A program made the translations under genes and the position numbers. A stretch of 12,245 bases of DNA, from positions 1-12,245 of the forward strand of contig DQDL01000067.1 in NCBI GenBank assembly GCA_003533405.1. The letters run 5' to 3'. Under the pieces are notes generated by a model. That model was given only the letters and a program-made list of their open reading frames with translations, had not been told where the DNA came from and made no database searches. Positions 11,748-12,245 of this stretch are shown one piece after another. Numbering within the stretch: position 1 is the stretch's first letter; each line of letters opens with the position of its first letter. Origin of the DNA: Clostridiales bacterium. GTDB lineage: Bacteria; Bacillota; Clostridia; Oscillospirales; Oscillospiraceae.

Positions 11748-12245
11748 TTGTTTAGAGGTAAAAATTATAAAGAGAGCGCAAAGCTCATAGATAAGCAGGC
11801 CCTCTATGATCCCATGGAGGCATTCGGCCTGGTAATAAAGGCAAGCAAGGCAAAGTTCGACGAGACCGTCGAGCTGCATGTCAAGCTCGGTGTTGACGGC
11901 CGTCACGCAGACCAGCAGGTCCGTGGCGCTATCGTCCTTCCCAACGGCACCGGTAAGACCGTCCGTGTTCTCGTGTTCTGCAAGGAAGAGCGCAAGGAAG
12001 AGGCTCTGGCAGCAGGCGCTGATTACGCAGGCGGCATGGATCTCGTCGAGAAGATCCAGAAGGAAAACTGGTTTGAGTTCGATACCGTTATCGCCACTCC
12101 CGACATGATGGGCACAGTCGGCCGTCTCGGTAAGATCCTCGGACCTAAGGGTCTCATGCCCTCCCCCAAGGCAGGCACCGTCACCCCGAACATCGCTCAG
12201 GCTGTCAAGGAGTCTAAGGCAGGTAAGGTCGAGTACCGTCTGGAC
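11748..12245 (+). CDS. rplA: Ribosomal protein L1, N-terminal part (cut by window edge)
   Basis: 166 residues of about 230; the frame runs off the right end. It is read as MFRGKNYKESAKLIDKQALY onward, with L1 landmarks HADQQVRGAIVLPNGTGKT, ATPDMMGTVGRLGKILGPKG and AGKVEYRLD near the end. The start is TTG at 11748-11750, with AGGAGGA (11734-11740) seven bases upstream; there is no ATG or GTG near it that would keep the conserved N-terminus. L1 forms the mobile stalk at the E site and is a translational repressor of its own operon. Confidence 0.97.
   Translation, partial: MFRGKNYKESAKLIDKQALYDPMEAFGLVIKASKAKFDETVELHVKLGVDGRHADQQVRGAIVLPNGTGKTVRVLVFCKEERKEEALAAGADYAGGMDLVEKIQKENWFEFDTVIATPDMMGTVGRLGKILGPKGLMPSPKAGTVTPNIAQAVKESKAGKVEYRLD

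Overview
The window is a chromosomal segment with moderately high GC from a Gram-positive Bacillota. It is most likely a Clostridia/Oscillospiraceae-type gut anaerobe. This rests on the gene types (an EFR1-type flavodoxin/ferredoxin, a GtrA-like protein, an Rrf2 regulator with IscR-like cysteines, a DUF896 protein, a Zn-type L33), strong GGAGG ribosome binding sites, and many TTGACA-17-TATAAT type promoters. The taxon is inferred from protein style; no search was run.

Left part (1-2000): the 5' end of cysK (minus strand) is divergent from an Rrf2/IscR-like regulator. Back-to-back near-consensus promoters and a dyad at the cysK start point suggest sulfur or Fe-S control. Behind the regulator is a ~310 bp internally deleted IS3-family remnant with both terminal inverted repeats. 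A membrane-anchored protein of unknown function follows, with its own promoter and terminator.

Middle (2059-3959): a tight plus-strand operon encodes GtrA-like protein, EFR1 flavodoxin/ferredoxin and a CatA-like acyltransferase, and ends in a long perfect hairpin.

Minus-strand block (4086-8272): rpsO-pnp, with an intergenic terminator, a long stem-loop in the pnp leader and a folded rpsO leader. Upstream lie a small two-helix membrane protein with a structured leader and a lipoprotein of unknown function. Two related intergenic repeats (3958-4074 plus; 8173-8091 minus) lie near the two ends of this block.

Right part (8287-12245): a plus-strand operon of yfbR-like 5'-deoxynucleotidase, DUF896 protein and AEC-family transporter, with overlapping start and stop codons. 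It is followed by the conserved rpmG-secE-nusG-rplK-rplA cluster with a strong extended -10 promoter. Between rplK and rplA there is an RNA element that resembles the L1 site of 23S rRNA. rplA starts at TTG and runs off the window.

No entirely new system (CRISPR, defence island, prophage) is visible. The most interesting items are the dispersed structured repeat, the miniature IS3 derivative, and the RNA control elements of pnp, rplA, rpsO and the 7188 gene.
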